Of a DNA stretch of 64,000 bases, positions 45,647 through 55,738 are shown in pieces; position 1 is the first letter of the stretch; the number at the start of each line of letters is the position of its first letter. This stretch comes from Streptomyces sp. NBC_01351 (GTDB taxonomy: Bacteria > Actinomycetota > Actinomycetes > Streptomycetales > Streptomycetaceae). The notes under the pieces were generated by a model, which was not told where the DNA came from, ran no database searches, and saw only the letters and a program-made list of their open reading frames with translations. The position numbers were made by a program, and so were the translations under genes. The stretch spans positions 2,662,501 through 2,726,500 of the forward strand of contig NZ_CP108356.1 of assembly GCF_036237315.1 (NCBI RefSeq), read 5' to 3'.

Positions 45647-48600
45647 GTGCGGGGCTACGAAAGCCAGGAGAGCCATCAGGCCGAGGCCGACCATCTCTCG
45701 CGCTTCGAGGCCGAGATGGAGCGGCTGAAGAAGGAGCGCGGGAAGGCCGTCCAGCACGCTGAGGACCTGGGGTACCAGGTCGAGGTGCTGCGCGCCAAGC
45801 TCCACGAGGTACGCCGAGCTCTGGCGTCCCGCCCCGCCTACGACGGCGCGGACATGGGCTACCAGGCCGAGCAGCTGCTCCGCAATGCCCAGATCCAGGC
45901 CGACCAGATGCGCTCCGACGCCGAGCGCGAGCTGCGCGACGCCCGGGCGCAGACCCAGCGCATCCTGCAGGAGCACGCCGAGCACCAGGCGCGCCTCCAG
46001 GCCGAACTGCACGCCGAGGCCGTCAACCGCCGCCAGCGCCTGGACCAGGAGCTCAACGAGCGCCGCCAGACCGTCGAGGCCCACGTCAACGAGAACGTGG
46101 CCTGGGCCGAACAGCTCCGCGCCCGTACGGAGTCCCAGGCGCGCCGGCTCATGGAGGAGTCCCGCGCCGAGGCCGATCAGTCCCTGAACGCCGCCCGTGC
46201 CGAGGCCGCCCGCGTCGCCGAGGAGACCCGGCGCCGCATGGCGGCCGACGTGGAAGCCGCGCGCGCCGAGACCGAGGCCACGCTGCTGCGCGCCCGCAAG
46301 GAGGCCGAGCGGCTGTTGACCGCCGCCTCCTCGCAGGCCCAGGAGGCCACCGAGCACGCGGAGCGGCTGCGTTCCACCACCTCCGCCGAGGCCGAGCAGA
46401 CCCGGCAGCAGACCATGGACCTCGGCCGGGCCGCCGAGACCCGCGCACAGGAGGCCGAGACCGCCCTGCGCGAGGCCCGCGCCGAGGCCGAGAAGCTCCT
46501 CGCCGAGGCGAAGGAGAGCGCGGCCCGCCAGCTGTCGTCGGCGGAGTCCGTCAACGAGCAGCGCACCCGCACCGCCAAGGAGCAGGTCGCCCGGCTGGTC
46601 GGCGAGGCCACCAAGGAGGCCGAGAGCCTCAAGGCGGAGGCCGAGCAGGCCCTGGCCGACGCCCGCGCGGAGGCCGAGCGGCTGCGCACCGATGCCGGTG
46701 AGAAGGCCCGTACGGCCGCCGCCGAGGACATGGCGGCGCAGCTGGCGAAGGCGGCCCGCACCGCCGAGGACGTACTGAACAAGGCCTCGGAGGACGCCCG
46801 GGCCACCACCCGTGCCGCGTCCGAGGAAGCCGAGCGGATCCGCCATGAGGCCGAGGCGGAGGCCGACCGGCTGCGCCTGCAGGCCGCGACCACGGCCGAT
46901 GAGCTCAAGGGCGCCGCGAAGGACGACACCGAGGAGTACCGGGCCCGCACGGTCGAGCTCCAGGAGGAGGCCCGCCGGCTGCGCGGCGAGGCCGAGCAGC
47001 TGCGCGCGGAGGCCGTCGCCGAGGGCGAGCGGATCCGCGGCGAGGCCCGCCGCGAGGCGGTCCAGCAGATCGAGGAGGCGGCCCGGACCGCCGAGGAACT
47101 GCTCGGCAAGGCCAAGGCGGACGCGGACGAGCTGCGCGGCGGGGCGACCGCCGAGAGCGAGCGGGTCCGCGCCGAGGCCGTCGAGCGGGCCGGCACCCTG
47201 CGCAAGCAGGCCGAGGAGACCCTGGAGCGGACCCGCGCCGAGGCCGAGCGGCTGCGCGCCGAGGCCGAGGAGCAGGCCGAGGCCGTACGCGCCGAGGCGG
47301 ACGCGGCGGCCATGGCCCGGCGCGAGGAGACCGAGCAGGCGCTGAGCGCGAAGCGGGCGGAGGCCGACGAGGAACTCGTACGGCTGCACACGGACGCCGA
47401 GAGCCGGCTGACCACGGCCGAGCAGACGCTGCGCGACGCCCGGGCGGCGGCGGAGAACATCCGCCGGGAGACCAGTGAGGAGAACGACCGGCTGCGCGCC
47501 GAGTCGGCGGAGCGGATCCGCACCCTCCAGACGCAGTCCGAGGCCGAAGCCGACCAGCTGCGCACCGACGCCGCGGACGACGCCGGCCGGGTGCGCGCCG
47601 AGGCCGAGCAGGTGGCCGTACGGCTGCGCGGCGAGGCCGAGGCCGAGGCCGAGCGGGTGCGCACCGAGGCGCAGGAGACCGCGGACCGGCTGCGCGCCGA
47701 GGCGAAGGCCGCCGCGGAGCGGGTCGCCGAGGAGGCCGCGGAGGCCCTGGCCGCCGCCCAGGAGGAGGCTGCCCGGCGCCGCCGGGAGTCCGAGGAGACC
47801 CTGGCGTCGGCGCGTACGGACGCGGAGCAGGAGCGGGCGCAGGCCCGCGAGCAGAGCGAGGAGCTGCTGGCCGCGGCCCGCCGCCGCTCGGAGGAGGCGC
47901 AGGCCGAGGCTGCCCGCCTGACCGAGGAGGCCGAGCGGCGCGCGTCGGAGCTGGTGTCGGCGGCCGAGGCCACCGCCCAGCAGGTACGGGACGCCGTGGC
48001 GGGTCTGCACGAGCAGGCCGAGGAGGAGGTCGCCGGACTGCGCAGCGCCGCCGAGCACGCGGCGGAGCGTACGAAGACGGAGGCCGAGGAAGAGGCCGGG
48101 CGGGTGCGCGGCGACGCGTACGCGGAGCGGGAGCGGGCCACCGAGGACGCCAACCGGATCCGCAGCGAGGCCCGTACCGAGACGGACGCGGCGAAGGAGC
48201 TGGCCGCGCGCACGGTCGGCGACGCGATCGCCGAGGCGGAGCAGCTGCGCAGCGACACCGCCGAGTACGCGCAGCGGGTGCGGACGGAGGCCACGGACGC
48301 GCTGGCCTCGTCCGAGCGGGACGCGACGCGCACCCGGGCCGATGCCCGCGACGACGCGAACCGGATCCGCGGCGAGGCGGCGGAGTCCCTGGAGGCCGCG
48401 CGCACCGAGGGCGGCCGGATCGTGGCCGAGGCCACGGCCGAGGCCGAGCGGCTCACCGCCGAGGCAGGCGCGGAGGCGGAGCGGCTCACCGAGGCGACCC
48501 GCGCCGCGAACGAGGCCACCGTCGGCGAGGCCGCGGCGGAGGCCGAGCGGCTCACCCGCGAGGCGGCCGAGGCCGCCGAGGCGACCCGCGCCGAGGCGGC

Positions 48601-50269
48601 GCAGACCCTGGACGAGGCCCGCGAGGAGGCCAACAAGCGCCGCAGCGAGGCCGCCGAGCAGGTCGACCGGCTCATCACCGAGGCCACCGCCGAGGCGGAG
48701 CGGCTCACCGCGGAGACCCGCGCCGCCAACGAGGCGACGGTCGGCGAGGCCGCGGCGGAGGCAGCGCGGCTGCTCGCCGAGAGCGAGCGGCTCGCCGCCG
48801 AGGCCACCGCGAAGGCGGAACGGCTCACGGCCCAGGCCGCCGAGACGCTGGTCTCGGCCGAGCGGGACGCGACCCGCGTCCTGGTCGACGCCCGTACCGA
48901 GGGCGACCGGCTGGTCGAGGAGACCCGCACGGCCAACGAGGCCACGGTCGGCGAGGCCGCGGCGGAGGCCGAGCGGCTGCGCACGGAGGCCGGGCAGGTA
49001 CTGGAGGACGCCCGGGCGGAGGGCGGCCGGATCATCGGCGAGGCCACCGCGGAGGCGGAGCGCGTCACGGTCGCGGCGAACGAGACCCTGGAGAGCGCGG
49101 AGCAGGAGTCCACGAGGACGCTGGACGAGGCCCGCGAGGAGGCCAACAAGCGCCGCAGCGAGGCCGCCGAGCAGGTCGACCGGCTCATCACCGAGGCCGC
49201 CGCCGAGGCGGACCGGCTCACCGCGGAGACCCGCAAGGCCAACGAGCGCACGGTCGGCGAGGCCGCGAACGAGGCCGAGCGGCTGCGCGCGGAGGCCTCG
49301 GAGGCGCTGTCCTCCGCGCAGGAGCACGCCACCCGCACCCGGTCGGAGGCCGAGCGGGTCAAGGCGGAGGCGGCGACCGAGGCGGAGCGCATCCGCGGCG
49401 AGGCGCGTACGGAGTCCGAGCGGCTGCTGGACGAGGCCCGCGAGGAGGCCAACAAGCGCCGCAGCGAGGCCGCCGAGCAGGTCGACCGGCTCATCACCGA
49501 GGCCTCGGCGGAAGCCGACAAGCTCACCGCCGACGCGGCGAAGCAGGCTCTGGCCGCCACTACGGGCGCCGAGGAGCAGGCCGACGCGATGGTCGACGCG
49601 GCCCGCAAGGAGGCGGCGCGGATCACCTCCGAGGCGACCGTCGAGGGCAACTCCGTGGTGGAGAAGGCCCGTACGGACGCGGACGAGCTGCTGGTCGGCG
49701 CGCGCACGGACGCCTCGGCCATAAGGGAGCGGGCGGAGGAGCTGCGCGGCCGCGTCGAGGCGGAGGTCGAGGAGCTGCACGAGCGGGCCCGCCGTGAGTC
49801 GGCCGAGCAGATGAAGTCGGCTGGCGAGCGCGTGGACAAGCTGGTGCGCGCGGCGACCGAGCAGAGCGTCGAGGCCGAGGCGAAGGCCAAGGCGCTGGTG
49901 TCGGACGCGAGCAGCGAGGCGAGCAAGGTCCGCATCGCCGCGGTGCGCAAGGCCGAGGCGCTGCTCAAGGAGGCCGAGCAGAAGAAGGCGGAGCTGACCC
50001 GGGAGGCCGAGAACGCCCTCGCGGAGGCGAAGTCGGAGGCCGAGCGGCTCGTCGAGGAGGGCCGCCGCGAGCTGGAGGTCCTGGTGCGCAGGCGGCAGGA
50101 CATTCAGGGGGAGATCTCCCGTGTCCAGGACGTTCTTGAGGCGTTGGAATCATTCGAGGCGCCTTCGGGCGGTGCGAAGCCGGCGGTCGGTGGTCAGGGT
50201 GCGGGGGGCACGAAGGCCGGAGTGACGGCGGGTTCCACTCGTTCGGGTGGGAAGTCGTCGGAGGGCTAG
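45647..50269 (+). CDS. scy: Scy, giant coiled-coil polarity protein
   Basis: About 1540 residues, nearly all coiled coil. After a short conserved head (VRGYESQE..., then a DivIVA-like segment DHLSRFEAEMERLKKERGKAVQHAEDLGYQVEVL in parts) the protein is Ala/Glu/Arg-rich repeats (RAEAERLRAEAE). Scy organises the tip-growth complex with DivIVA and FilP in Streptomyces. It is about 200 residues longer than the S. coelicolor protein as I recall (1326). GTG at 45647 gives the recalled N-terminus; GTG 45611 and TTG 45605 are in frame upstream. A TAGAGT box at 45485 may be its promoter. filP follows 194 bases downstream. Confidence 0.93.
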   Translation: MRGYESQESHQAEADHLSRFEAEMERLKKERGKAVQHAEDLGYQVEVLRAKLHEVRRALASRPAYDGADMGYQAEQLLRNAQIQADQMRSDAERELRDARAQTQRILQEHAEHQARLQAELHAEAVNRRQRLDQELNERRQTVEAHVNENVAWAEQLRARTESQARRLMEESRAEADQSLNAARAEAARVAEETRRRMAADVEAARAETEATLLRARKEAERLLTAASSQAQEATEHAERLRSTTSAEAEQTRQQTMDLGRAAETRAQEAETALREARAEAEKLLAEAKESAARQLSSAESVNEQRTRTAKEQVARLVGEATKEAESLKAEAEQALADARAEAERLRTDAGEKARTAAAEDMAAQLAKAARTAEDVLNKASEDARATTRAASEEAERIRHEAEAEADRLRLQAATTADELKGAAKDDTEEYRARTVELQEEARRLRGEAEQLRAEAVAEGERIRGEARREAVQQIEEAARTAEELLGKAKADADELRGGATAESERVRAEAVERAGTLRKQAEETLERTRAEAERLRAEAEEQAEAVRAEADAAAMARREETEQALSAKRAEADEELVRLHTDAESRLTTAEQTLRDARAAAENIRRETSEENDRLRAESAERIRTLQTQSEAEADQLRTDAADDAGRVRAEAEQVAVRLRGEAEAEAERVRTEAQETADRLRAEAKAAAERVAEEAAEALAAAQEEAARRRRESEETLASARTDAEQERAQAREQSEELLAAARRRSEEAQAEAARLTEEAERRASELVSAAEATAQQVRDAVAGLHEQAEEEVAGLRSAAEHAAERTKTEAEEEAGRVRGDAYAERERATEDANRIRSEARTETDAAKELAARTVGDAIAEAEQLRSDTAEYAQRVRTEATDALASSERDATRTRADARDDANRIRGEAAESLEAARTEGGRIVAEATAEAERLTAEAGAEAERLTEATRAANEATVGEAAAEAERLTREAAEAAEATRAEAAQTLDEAREEANKRRSEAAEQVDRLITEATAEAERLTAETRAANEATVGEAAAEAARLLAESERLAAEATAKAERLTAQAAETLVSAERDATRVLVDARTEGDRLVEETRTANEATVGEAAAEAERLRTEAGQVLEDARAEGGRIIGEATAEAERVTVAANETLESAEQESTRTLDEAREEANKRRSEAAEQVDRLITEAAAEADRLTAETRKANERTVGEAANEAERLRAEASEALSSAQEHATRTRSEAERVKAEAATEAERIRGEARTESERLLDEAREEANKRRSEAAEQVDRLITEASAEADKLTADAAKQALAATTGAEEQADAMVDAARKEAARITSEATVEGNSVVEKARTDADELLVGARTDASAIRERAEELRGRVEAEVEELHERARRESAEQMKSAGERVDKLVRAATEQSVEAEAKAKALVSDASSEASKVRIAAVRKAEALLKEAEQKKAELTREAENALAEAKSEAERLVEEGRRELEVLVRRRQDIQGEISRVQDVLEALESFEAPSGGAKPAVGGQGAGGTKAGVTAGSTRSGGKSSEG
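48608..49504 (+). repeat. Three near-identical 78-base direct repeats within scy
   Basis: Units at 48608-48685, 49121-49198 and 49427-49504 start CTGGACGAGGCCCGCGAGG and encode LDEAREEANKRRSEAAEQVD plus RLITEA. Spacings are 513 and 306 bases; 306 is twice 153, i.e. two 51-residue units, the known Scy periodicity. Identity at synonymous positions points to recent conversion or duplication. Confidence 0.85.
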
Positions 50270-50463
50270 TCCACGCTCAGGGAAGTGTGCTCCTGATGGA
50301 GGTTCAGGCGAACGAGTGACAAGCATTCTGTCGCCTTGCCACTCAAAAGGGGTGTCATTGTCCAGATCAATCGCGGATTGACTCGAAGACACGCCGCCCT
50401 GGCGCCTAGGATTCCCCTAACACCTCACGTAGCACCTCATCGGTCTCATTCGACAGGAACCCC

Positions 50464-51402
50464 ATGAGCGACCCTTCCTCCCCCTTCGGCTTCGAGCTCG
50501 TGCGGCGCGGTTACGACCGCGGTCAGGTGGACGACCGCATTACCAAGCTGGTCTCCGACCGCGACAGCGCCCTTGGACGTATCAACTCTCTGGAAAAGCG
50601 GATCGAGGAGCTGCACCTCGAGACGCAGAACGCCCAGGCCCAGGTGAACGACGCCGAGCCGTCGTACGCGGGTCTCGGCGCCCGGGTCGAGAAGATCCTG
50701 CGCCTGGCCGAGGAGGAGGCGAAGGACCTGCGCGAAGAGGCCCGTCGCGCGGCCGAGCAGCACCGCGAGCTCGCCGAGTCGGCCGCCCAGCAGGTCCGCA
50801 ACGACGCCGAGTCGTTCGCCGCCGACCGCAAGACGAAGGCGGAGGACGAGGGCGTCCGCATCGTCGAGAAGGCCAAGGGTGACGCCTCCACCCTGCGCGC
50901 CGAGGCCCAGAAGGACGCGGCCTCCAAGCGCGAGGAGGCCGACGCCCTCTTCGAGGAGACCCGCGCCAAGGCCGCCCAGGCCGCCGCGGACTTCGAGACC
51001 AACCTGGCCAAGCGCCGCGAGCAGTCCGAGCGCGACCTGGCCTCGCGTCAGGCGAAGGCGGAGAAGCGTCTCGCCGAGATCGAGCACCGCGCCGAGCAGC
51101 TCCGTCTGGAGGCGGAGAAGCTCCGTACGGACGCGGAGCGCCGCGCCCGCCAGACGGTGGAGACCGCGCAGCGCCAGGCCGAGGACATCGTGGCCGACGC
51201 CAACGCCAAGGCGGACCGCATCCGCAGCGAGTCGGAGCGCGAGCTGGCGGCGCTCACCAACCGCCGCGACTCGATCAACGCGCAGCTGACCAACGTCCGC
51301 GAGATGCTGGCGACGCTGACCGGTGCGGCCGTCGCGGCGGCCACCCCGATCGTCGACGACGAGCCGGTCACCCGCGGCGTCCCGGCGCAGCAGAGCCGCT
51401 GA
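50464..51402 (+). CDS. filP: FilP, intermediate-filament-like coiled-coil protein
   Basis: 312 residues: a short N-terminal DivIVA-like motif (FGFELVRRGYDRGQVDDRITKLV), then a continuous coiled coil (residues about 25-290) and a short tail. FilP forms cytoskeletal networks behind hyphal tips and works with Scy and DivIVA. Start ATG with AGGAACC upstream; length matches S. coelicolor FilP (about 310). Confidence 0.95.
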   Translation: MSDPSSPFGFELVRRGYDRGQVDDRITKLVSDRDSALGRINSLEKRIEELHLETQNAQAQVNDAEPSYAGLGARVEKILRLAEEEAKDLREEARRAAEQHRELAESAAQQVRNDAESFAADRKTKAEDEGVRIVEKAKGDASTLRAEAQKDAASKREEADALFEETRAKAAQAAADFETNLAKRREQSERDLASRQAKAEKRLAEIEHRAEQLRLEAEKLRTDAERRARQTVETAQRQAEDIVADANAKADRIRSESERELAALTNRRDSINAQLTNVREMLATLTGAAVAAATPIVDDEPVTRGVPAQQSR

Positions 51403-51515
51403 CCTCGGCAAATCGGTTACCGGGCGGTACGGTTCGCCCGTTTCACGACCAAAGCAGGGCCGTGCGTCACCTTTCGGAGGTGGCGTACGGCCCTTCGGCG
51501 TTCTAGCGTTGGCCC

Positions 51516-52532
51516 ATGATCGAGCTTGAGGGCCTTACCAAACGATTCGGCGCCAAGACCGCCGTGGACAACCTCAGCTTCCAGGTCAGACCGGGGGTGG
51601 TGACCGGCTTCCTCGGCCCCAACGGGGCGGGGAAGTCCACGACCATGCGCATGATGCTCGACCTCGACAACCCGACCAGCGGTACGGTCCGGATCGACGG
51701 GAAGCACTACCGGGACCTGCCGGAGCCGCTGAAGTACATCGGGGCGCTGCTCGACGCGAAAGCCATGAACGGCGGTCGCAGCGCCTACAACAACCTTCTC
51801 TGCCTCGCCCAGTCGAACCGGATCCCGAAGAGCCGGGTCGCCGAGGTGCTGGACCTGGTCGGTCTGACGGCCGTGGCGAAGAAGAAGTCGAAAGGATTTT
51901 CGCTGGGCATGGGCCAGCGCCTGGGTATCGCCTCCGCTCTGCTGGGCGACCCGGAAATCCTGATGTTCGACGAACCCGTCAATGGTCTGGACCCGGAGGG
52001 AATTCTCTGGATCCGAAATCTTATGAAGGGCCTCGCGTCGGAGGGGCGGACGATCTTCGTCTCCTCCCACCTGATGAGCGAAATGGCCCTGACGGCGGAC
52101 CATTTGGTCGTCATCGGACAGGGAAAGCTGCTGGCTGACCTGTCGATGGCCGATTTCATCCAGCAGAACTCGCGCAGTTACGTACGGCTGCGCTCGCCCC
52201 AGCAGGAGCGGTTGAAGGACGTCCTGCACGAGGCGGGGATCAACGCCATCAGCGTCCCGGCCACCGGTGCGCTGGAGATCGACGGCGTGGAATCGGAGCG
52301 GCTCGGCGAGCTGGCCGCCCAGCACCAGATCGTGCTGCACGAACTCAGCCCGCAACGGGCTTCACTGGAGGAAGCGTTCATGCGCATGACGGCGGATTCC
52401 GTCGAGTACCACGCCCACGCGCCGGGCGCCCCGGGTACTCCCGCGCCCCCGGGCGTCACCAACCCGGCCCGGCCGGCCGACGTCCCCGCGTGGGGCGTCG
52501 GCTTCGAGGCGACGCGCAAGGGCGGCGAGTGA
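51516..52532 (+). CDS. ABC transporter ATP-binding protein 1
   Basis: 338 residues: Walker A GPNGAGKST (34-42), signature SLGMGQRLGIA, Walker B LMFDEPVNGLDPEG and switch HLMSEMALT (His). A 100-residue C-terminal extension follows, with an Ala/Pro-rich end. It drives the adjacent ABC-2 type permease (GTGA overlap). Very similar to the ATPase at 53467, so the two systems look like a tandem duplication. Substrate unknown. Confidence 0.92.
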   Translation: MIELEGLTKRFGAKTAVDNLSFQVRPGVVTGFLGPNGAGKSTTMRMMLDLDNPTSGTVRIDGKHYRDLPEPLKYIGALLDAKAMNGGRSAYNNLLCLAQSNRIPKSRVAEVLDLVGLTAVAKKKSKGFSLGMGQRLGIASALLGDPEILMFDEPVNGLDPEGILWIRNLMKGLASEGRTIFVSSHLMSEMALTADHLVVIGQGKLLADLSMADFIQQNSRSYVRLRSPQQERLKDVLHEAGINAISVPATGALEIDGVESERLGELAAQHQIVLHELSPQRASLEEAFMRMTADSVEYHAHAPGAPGTPAPPGVTNPARPADVPAWGVGFEATRKGGE

Positions 52533-53314
52533 CCGTGTCCTCCTTCTCCGCCGTTCTCCAGTCCGAGTGGACCAAGATCCGCACGGTCGCCTCCACCACC
52601 TGGTCCCTGATCTCCGCGCTGGTCGTCACCGTCGGGATCAGCGCCGCGCTGTGCGCGGTGATCAACAACTCCTTCGACGGCATGTCCCCACAGGAGCAGG
52701 TCACCTTCGACCCGACCCTGGCCAGCTTCGCCGGAATGACCCTCGGCCAGCTCGCCATGATCGTCTTCGGTGTCCTGGTCGTCGGCACCGAGTACAGCTC
52801 GGGCATGATCCGCACCTCGCTGGCCGCCGTGCCCCGGCGTGCGGAGTTCCTGCTCGGCAAGCTCGTCGTGGCCACCGGGCTGGCGCTCGTGGTGGGCCTG
52901 GTCACCAGCTTCCTGTCGTTCTTCCTCGGGCAGGCGATCCTGGGCGACCGCAGCATCGGCATCGACGAGCCGAACGTCCTGCGCGCGGTGATCGGCGCCG
53001 GCCTCTACATGGCGATGATCGCCCTGTTCTCCATGGGCGTGGCCACGATCCTGCGCAGCTCGATCCTCTCGCTCGGCATCCTGATGCCGTTCTTCTTCCT
53101 CGTCTCGAACATCCTCGGGGCGGTCGAAGCGACGCGGAAGGTCGCGCAGTACTTCCCGGACCAGGCCGGCGGCAAGATCATGCAGGTCGTCCCGGGTGCG
53201 ATGGGCAGCGACCCGACGCCCTACAGCGCCTGGGGCGGCTTCGGGATCATGGTCCTGTGGACGCTGGCCGCCGTACTCGGGGGCTACCTCGTCCTCAGGA
53301 AGAGGGACGCGTGA
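52529..53314 (+). CDS. ABC-2 type permease 1
   Basis: 261 residues with six predicted membrane helices and the opening SFSAVLQSEWTKIRTVASTTWSL typical of actinobacterial ABC-2 permeases (exporter class). GTG overlaps the stop of the ATPase gene. Ends with a short RKRDA tail. Confidence 0.9.
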   Translation: MTVSSFSAVLQSEWTKIRTVASTTWSLISALVVTVGISAALCAVINNSFDGMSPQEQVTFDPTLASFAGMTLGQLAMIVFGVLVVGTEYSSGMIRTSLAAVPRRAEFLLGKLVVATGLALVVGLVTSFLSFFLGQAILGDRSIGIDEPNVLRAVIGAGLYMAMIALFSMGVATILRSSILSLGILMPFFFLVSNILGAVEATRKVAQYFPDQAGGKIMQVVPGAMGSDPTPYSAWGGFGIMVLWTLAAVLGGYLVLRKRDA

Positions 53315-53466
53315 GCGTCGTACCCGTCTGAAGTACTACGGGTGATCCCCGGGTCGGCTTCAGGGTCGGCTCGGGGATCGGCCGGAGACGGAACCACAGG
53401 AACCTCGATATCCTCTTAATCCTTACGCGGGCGAGAGTCGTCCCGGCCTGGTAAGGGGCAGCAAAG

Positions 53467-54582
53467 ATGATCGAGGCAGTCGGCCTGACCAAGCGCTATG
53501 GCGCGAAGACCGCCGTCGACCAGTTGTCCTTCCAGGTCAAGCCGGGTCACGTCACCGGATTCCTGGGGCCCAACGGCTCCGGGAAGTCCACCACCATGCG
53601 CATGATCCTCGGCCTGGACCGGCCCTCGGCGGGCCATGTCACGATCAACGGCTTCCCCTTCCGGGAGCTGCCGAACGCCCAGCGGCACGTCGGGGCCCTG
53701 ATCGACGCCAAGGCCGTGCACGGCGGCCGCCGGGCCCGCACGCACCTGCTGTCCATCGCCCAGCTCTCCGGAATACCCGAGAAGCGGGTGGACGAGGTGC
53801 TGGCCGTGGTCGGCCTGCAGGACGTCACCCGCATGCGTACGAAGGGCTTCTCGCTCGGCATGGGCCAGCGGCTCGGCATCGCCACCGCCCTCCTCGGCGA
53901 TCCCCAGGTGCTGCTGTTCGACGAGCCGGTCAACGGCCTCGACCCCGAGGGCATCCTCTGGGTGCGCAACCTCATGAAGCGGCTCGCCGCCGAGGGCCGC
54001 ACCGTCTTCGTCTCCTCGCACCTGATGAGCGAGATGGCGCTGACCGCCGACCACCTGATCGTGATCGGCCGGGGCAGGCTGCTGGCCGACATGGACACCC
54101 AGGAATTCATCACGCACAACTCGGCCGGATTCGCTCGGGTTCGCGCGGCCGACACTGATCCCGATGGCCGGGACACGCTGGGTGCGGCCCTGCGCGGGGC
54201 GGGCGGCCGGGTCCTCCAGGAGCCCGATGGTGCACTGCGCGTGACCGGGCTGGAGCTGCCGCGGATCTCCGACCTCGCGCACGGGGCGGGCGTCCGGCTG
54301 TGGGAGCTGTCGCCGCACCGGGCCTCGCTGGAGGAGGCGTACATGCGCATGACGCAGTCCTCCGTCGAGTACACCTCCACCGACGACCCCCGCAACGAGC
54401 TGTGGGAGCCGGAGCCGCTGAGCGTCCCGGCGTGGGAGGAGGAGCTCGCCGCCCCCGAGGTCCCGCGGGCCGGGTTCTTCGCGCCGCCTCCGCCCGGAGC
54501 GGGCGGGCAGCCCTTCCTGATGCCGAGCGACCCCGCCGAGCTCGCCGGAGCCGCCAAGAACGACCCCGAGGACGCACGATGA
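53467..54582 (+). CDS. ABC transporter ATP-binding protein 2
   Basis: 371 residues with GPNGSGKST (34-42), SLGMGQRLGIA, LLFDEPVNGLDPEG and the same order as ATPase 1, plus a longer Pro/Ala-rich C-terminal tail (PPPPGAGGQP). Start ATG with AAGGGGC upstream. ATGA overlap with its permease. Confidence 0.92.
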   Translation: MIEAVGLTKRYGAKTAVDQLSFQVKPGHVTGFLGPNGSGKSTTMRMILGLDRPSAGHVTINGFPFRELPNAQRHVGALIDAKAVHGGRRARTHLLSIAQLSGIPEKRVDEVLAVVGLQDVTRMRTKGFSLGMGQRLGIATALLGDPQVLLFDEPVNGLDPEGILWVRNLMKRLAAEGRTVFVSSHLMSEMALTADHLIVIGRGRLLADMDTQEFITHNSAGFARVRAADTDPDGRDTLGAALRGAGGRVLQEPDGALRVTGLELPRISDLAHGAGVRLWELSPHRASLEEAYMRMTQSSVEYTSTDDPRNELWEPEPLSVPAWEEELAAPEVPRAGFFAPPPPGAGGQPFLMPSDPAELAGAAKNDPEDAR

Positions 54583-55394
54583 CCGCGCCGGCCACCTACA
54601 GCTCGCCGCTGCCGAACCCGCGGCCGCACCTGGGGCACGCCCTGGCCTCGGAGTGGACCAAGATGGTCTCGGTCCGCTCCACCCTGTTCACGCTCGGGGC
54701 GCTCGTGCTGACCGTCGTCGGCATCGGCACGCTCTTCGTCGCGCAGACCGTGGACGAGGACTACGCGACCATCTCCTTCACCACTCCGGCCCTCTTCGGC
54801 CTGCTGGTCGGGCAGCTCGCGGTGGTGGTCCTCGGCGCGCTGACGATCACCTCGGAGCACGCCACCGGCCTCGCCCGGACCACCTTTACCGCGGCCCCCG
54901 ACCGGTACCGGGTGCTCACCGCGAAGTACCTCATCTTCGCCGTCACGGCCTTCGTCACGACCGCCGGCTCCGTCTTCGTGGTCGGCATCGCAGCGGCGCT
55001 CGTCCACAGCGGCTCCGACGCCGGACCGCACGCGGCGGACGAGTGGCTCGGCGCGCTGGCGGGCTGCTTCTACGTGACCCTGCTGGGCGTCCTCGCACTG
55101 GCCGTCGGCGCGCTGGTGCGGCACTCGGCCGGGGCGATCGCCGTCATGCTGGGCGTGGTGATGCTGCCGCCGGTGGTCGGGGCGATGCTCACCGTCTGGG
55201 AGGCCGTCCAGCCCCTGGGACAAACGATCCTGCGGCACAACGCGCCGGTGGCGCTGATGCAGCTGTTCGGCTTGCCGGCCGGCAGCGACATGGGCACGCC
55301 GCCGACCGACTTCTCCCACCTGGCTCTCATCCTGCTGATCGCGGGCGCCGCGGTGGCCGCCTCCTACGTGGTGGTCGGCCGCCGGGACGTCTGA
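54579..55394 (+). CDS. ABC-2 type permease 2
   Basis: 271 residues with six hydrophobic segments and the motif LASEWTKMVSVRSTLFTLG, parallel to permease 1. Probably an exporter with the preceding ATPase. Confidence 0.9.
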   Translation: MTAPATYSSPLPNPRPHLGHALASEWTKMVSVRSTLFTLGALVLTVVGIGTLFVAQTVDEDYATISFTTPALFGLLVGQLAVVVLGALTITSEHATGLARTTFTAAPDRYRVLTAKYLIFAVTAFVTTAGSVFVVGIAAALVHSGSDAGPHAADEWLGALAGCFYVTLLGVLALAVGALVRHSAGAIAVMLGVVMLPPVVGAMLTVWEAVQPLGQTILRHNAPVALMQLFGLPAGSDMGTPPTDFSHLALILLIAGAAVAASYVVVGRRDV

Positions 55395-55411
55395 GCCGCC
55401 TTGGCCTTGGC

Positions 55412-55738
55412 CTAGTACCTGGGCGCGTTGCGGGACCGCTGCACCTTCGAGGTGCGGCGGTCCTTCGCGTTCCAGCAGGCCTTGTGCCAGTGGCGCCGGT
55501 CGTCCACGCCGCCGTACTCCGGCCAGGCCACCAGGTGCGGGGTGCCGGAGGGGATCTCCTGGTCGCAGCCGGGGCAGCGGTAGCGCTTGCCCGCCGCGTT
55601 GGCGCCCGCGACGTGCCGGACCTTCCACTCCTCGCCCTGGTATTCCTCGGTCCGCTCCAGCCCGTAGCGGTCGAGGCCGGTGCTGGGGCGTTCGTCCGGA
55701 GTCTCGCCGCCCCTGGGGCGGTTGTGGCGCGGTGACAC
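55412..55738 (-). CDS. Small Cys/His-rich (putative zinc-binding) protein
   Basis: 108 residues from GTG at 55738 with GAGG six bases upstream. The core has RYRCPGCDQEIPSGTPHLVAWPEYGG followed by RRHWHKACW: two CxxC-like Cys and a HxxxC pair make a plausible zinc knuckle. Basic N- and C-termini could bind nucleic acid. I do not recognise a named family. It converges on permease 2. Confidence 0.7.
   Translation of the reverse strand: MSPRHNRPRGGETPDERPSTGLDRYGLERTEEYQGEEWKVRHVAGANAAGKRYRCPGCDQEIPSGTPHLVAWPEYGGVDDRRHWHKACWNAKDRRTSKVQRSRNAPRY

Noticed and set aside
45356..50103. Two very long open frames (over 1300 codons) antisense to scy
   Set aside because: They arise from the Ala/Glu/Arg-repeat codons of scy read backwards (Leu/Gly/Arg- or Ser/Ala/Arg-rich) and show no domain.
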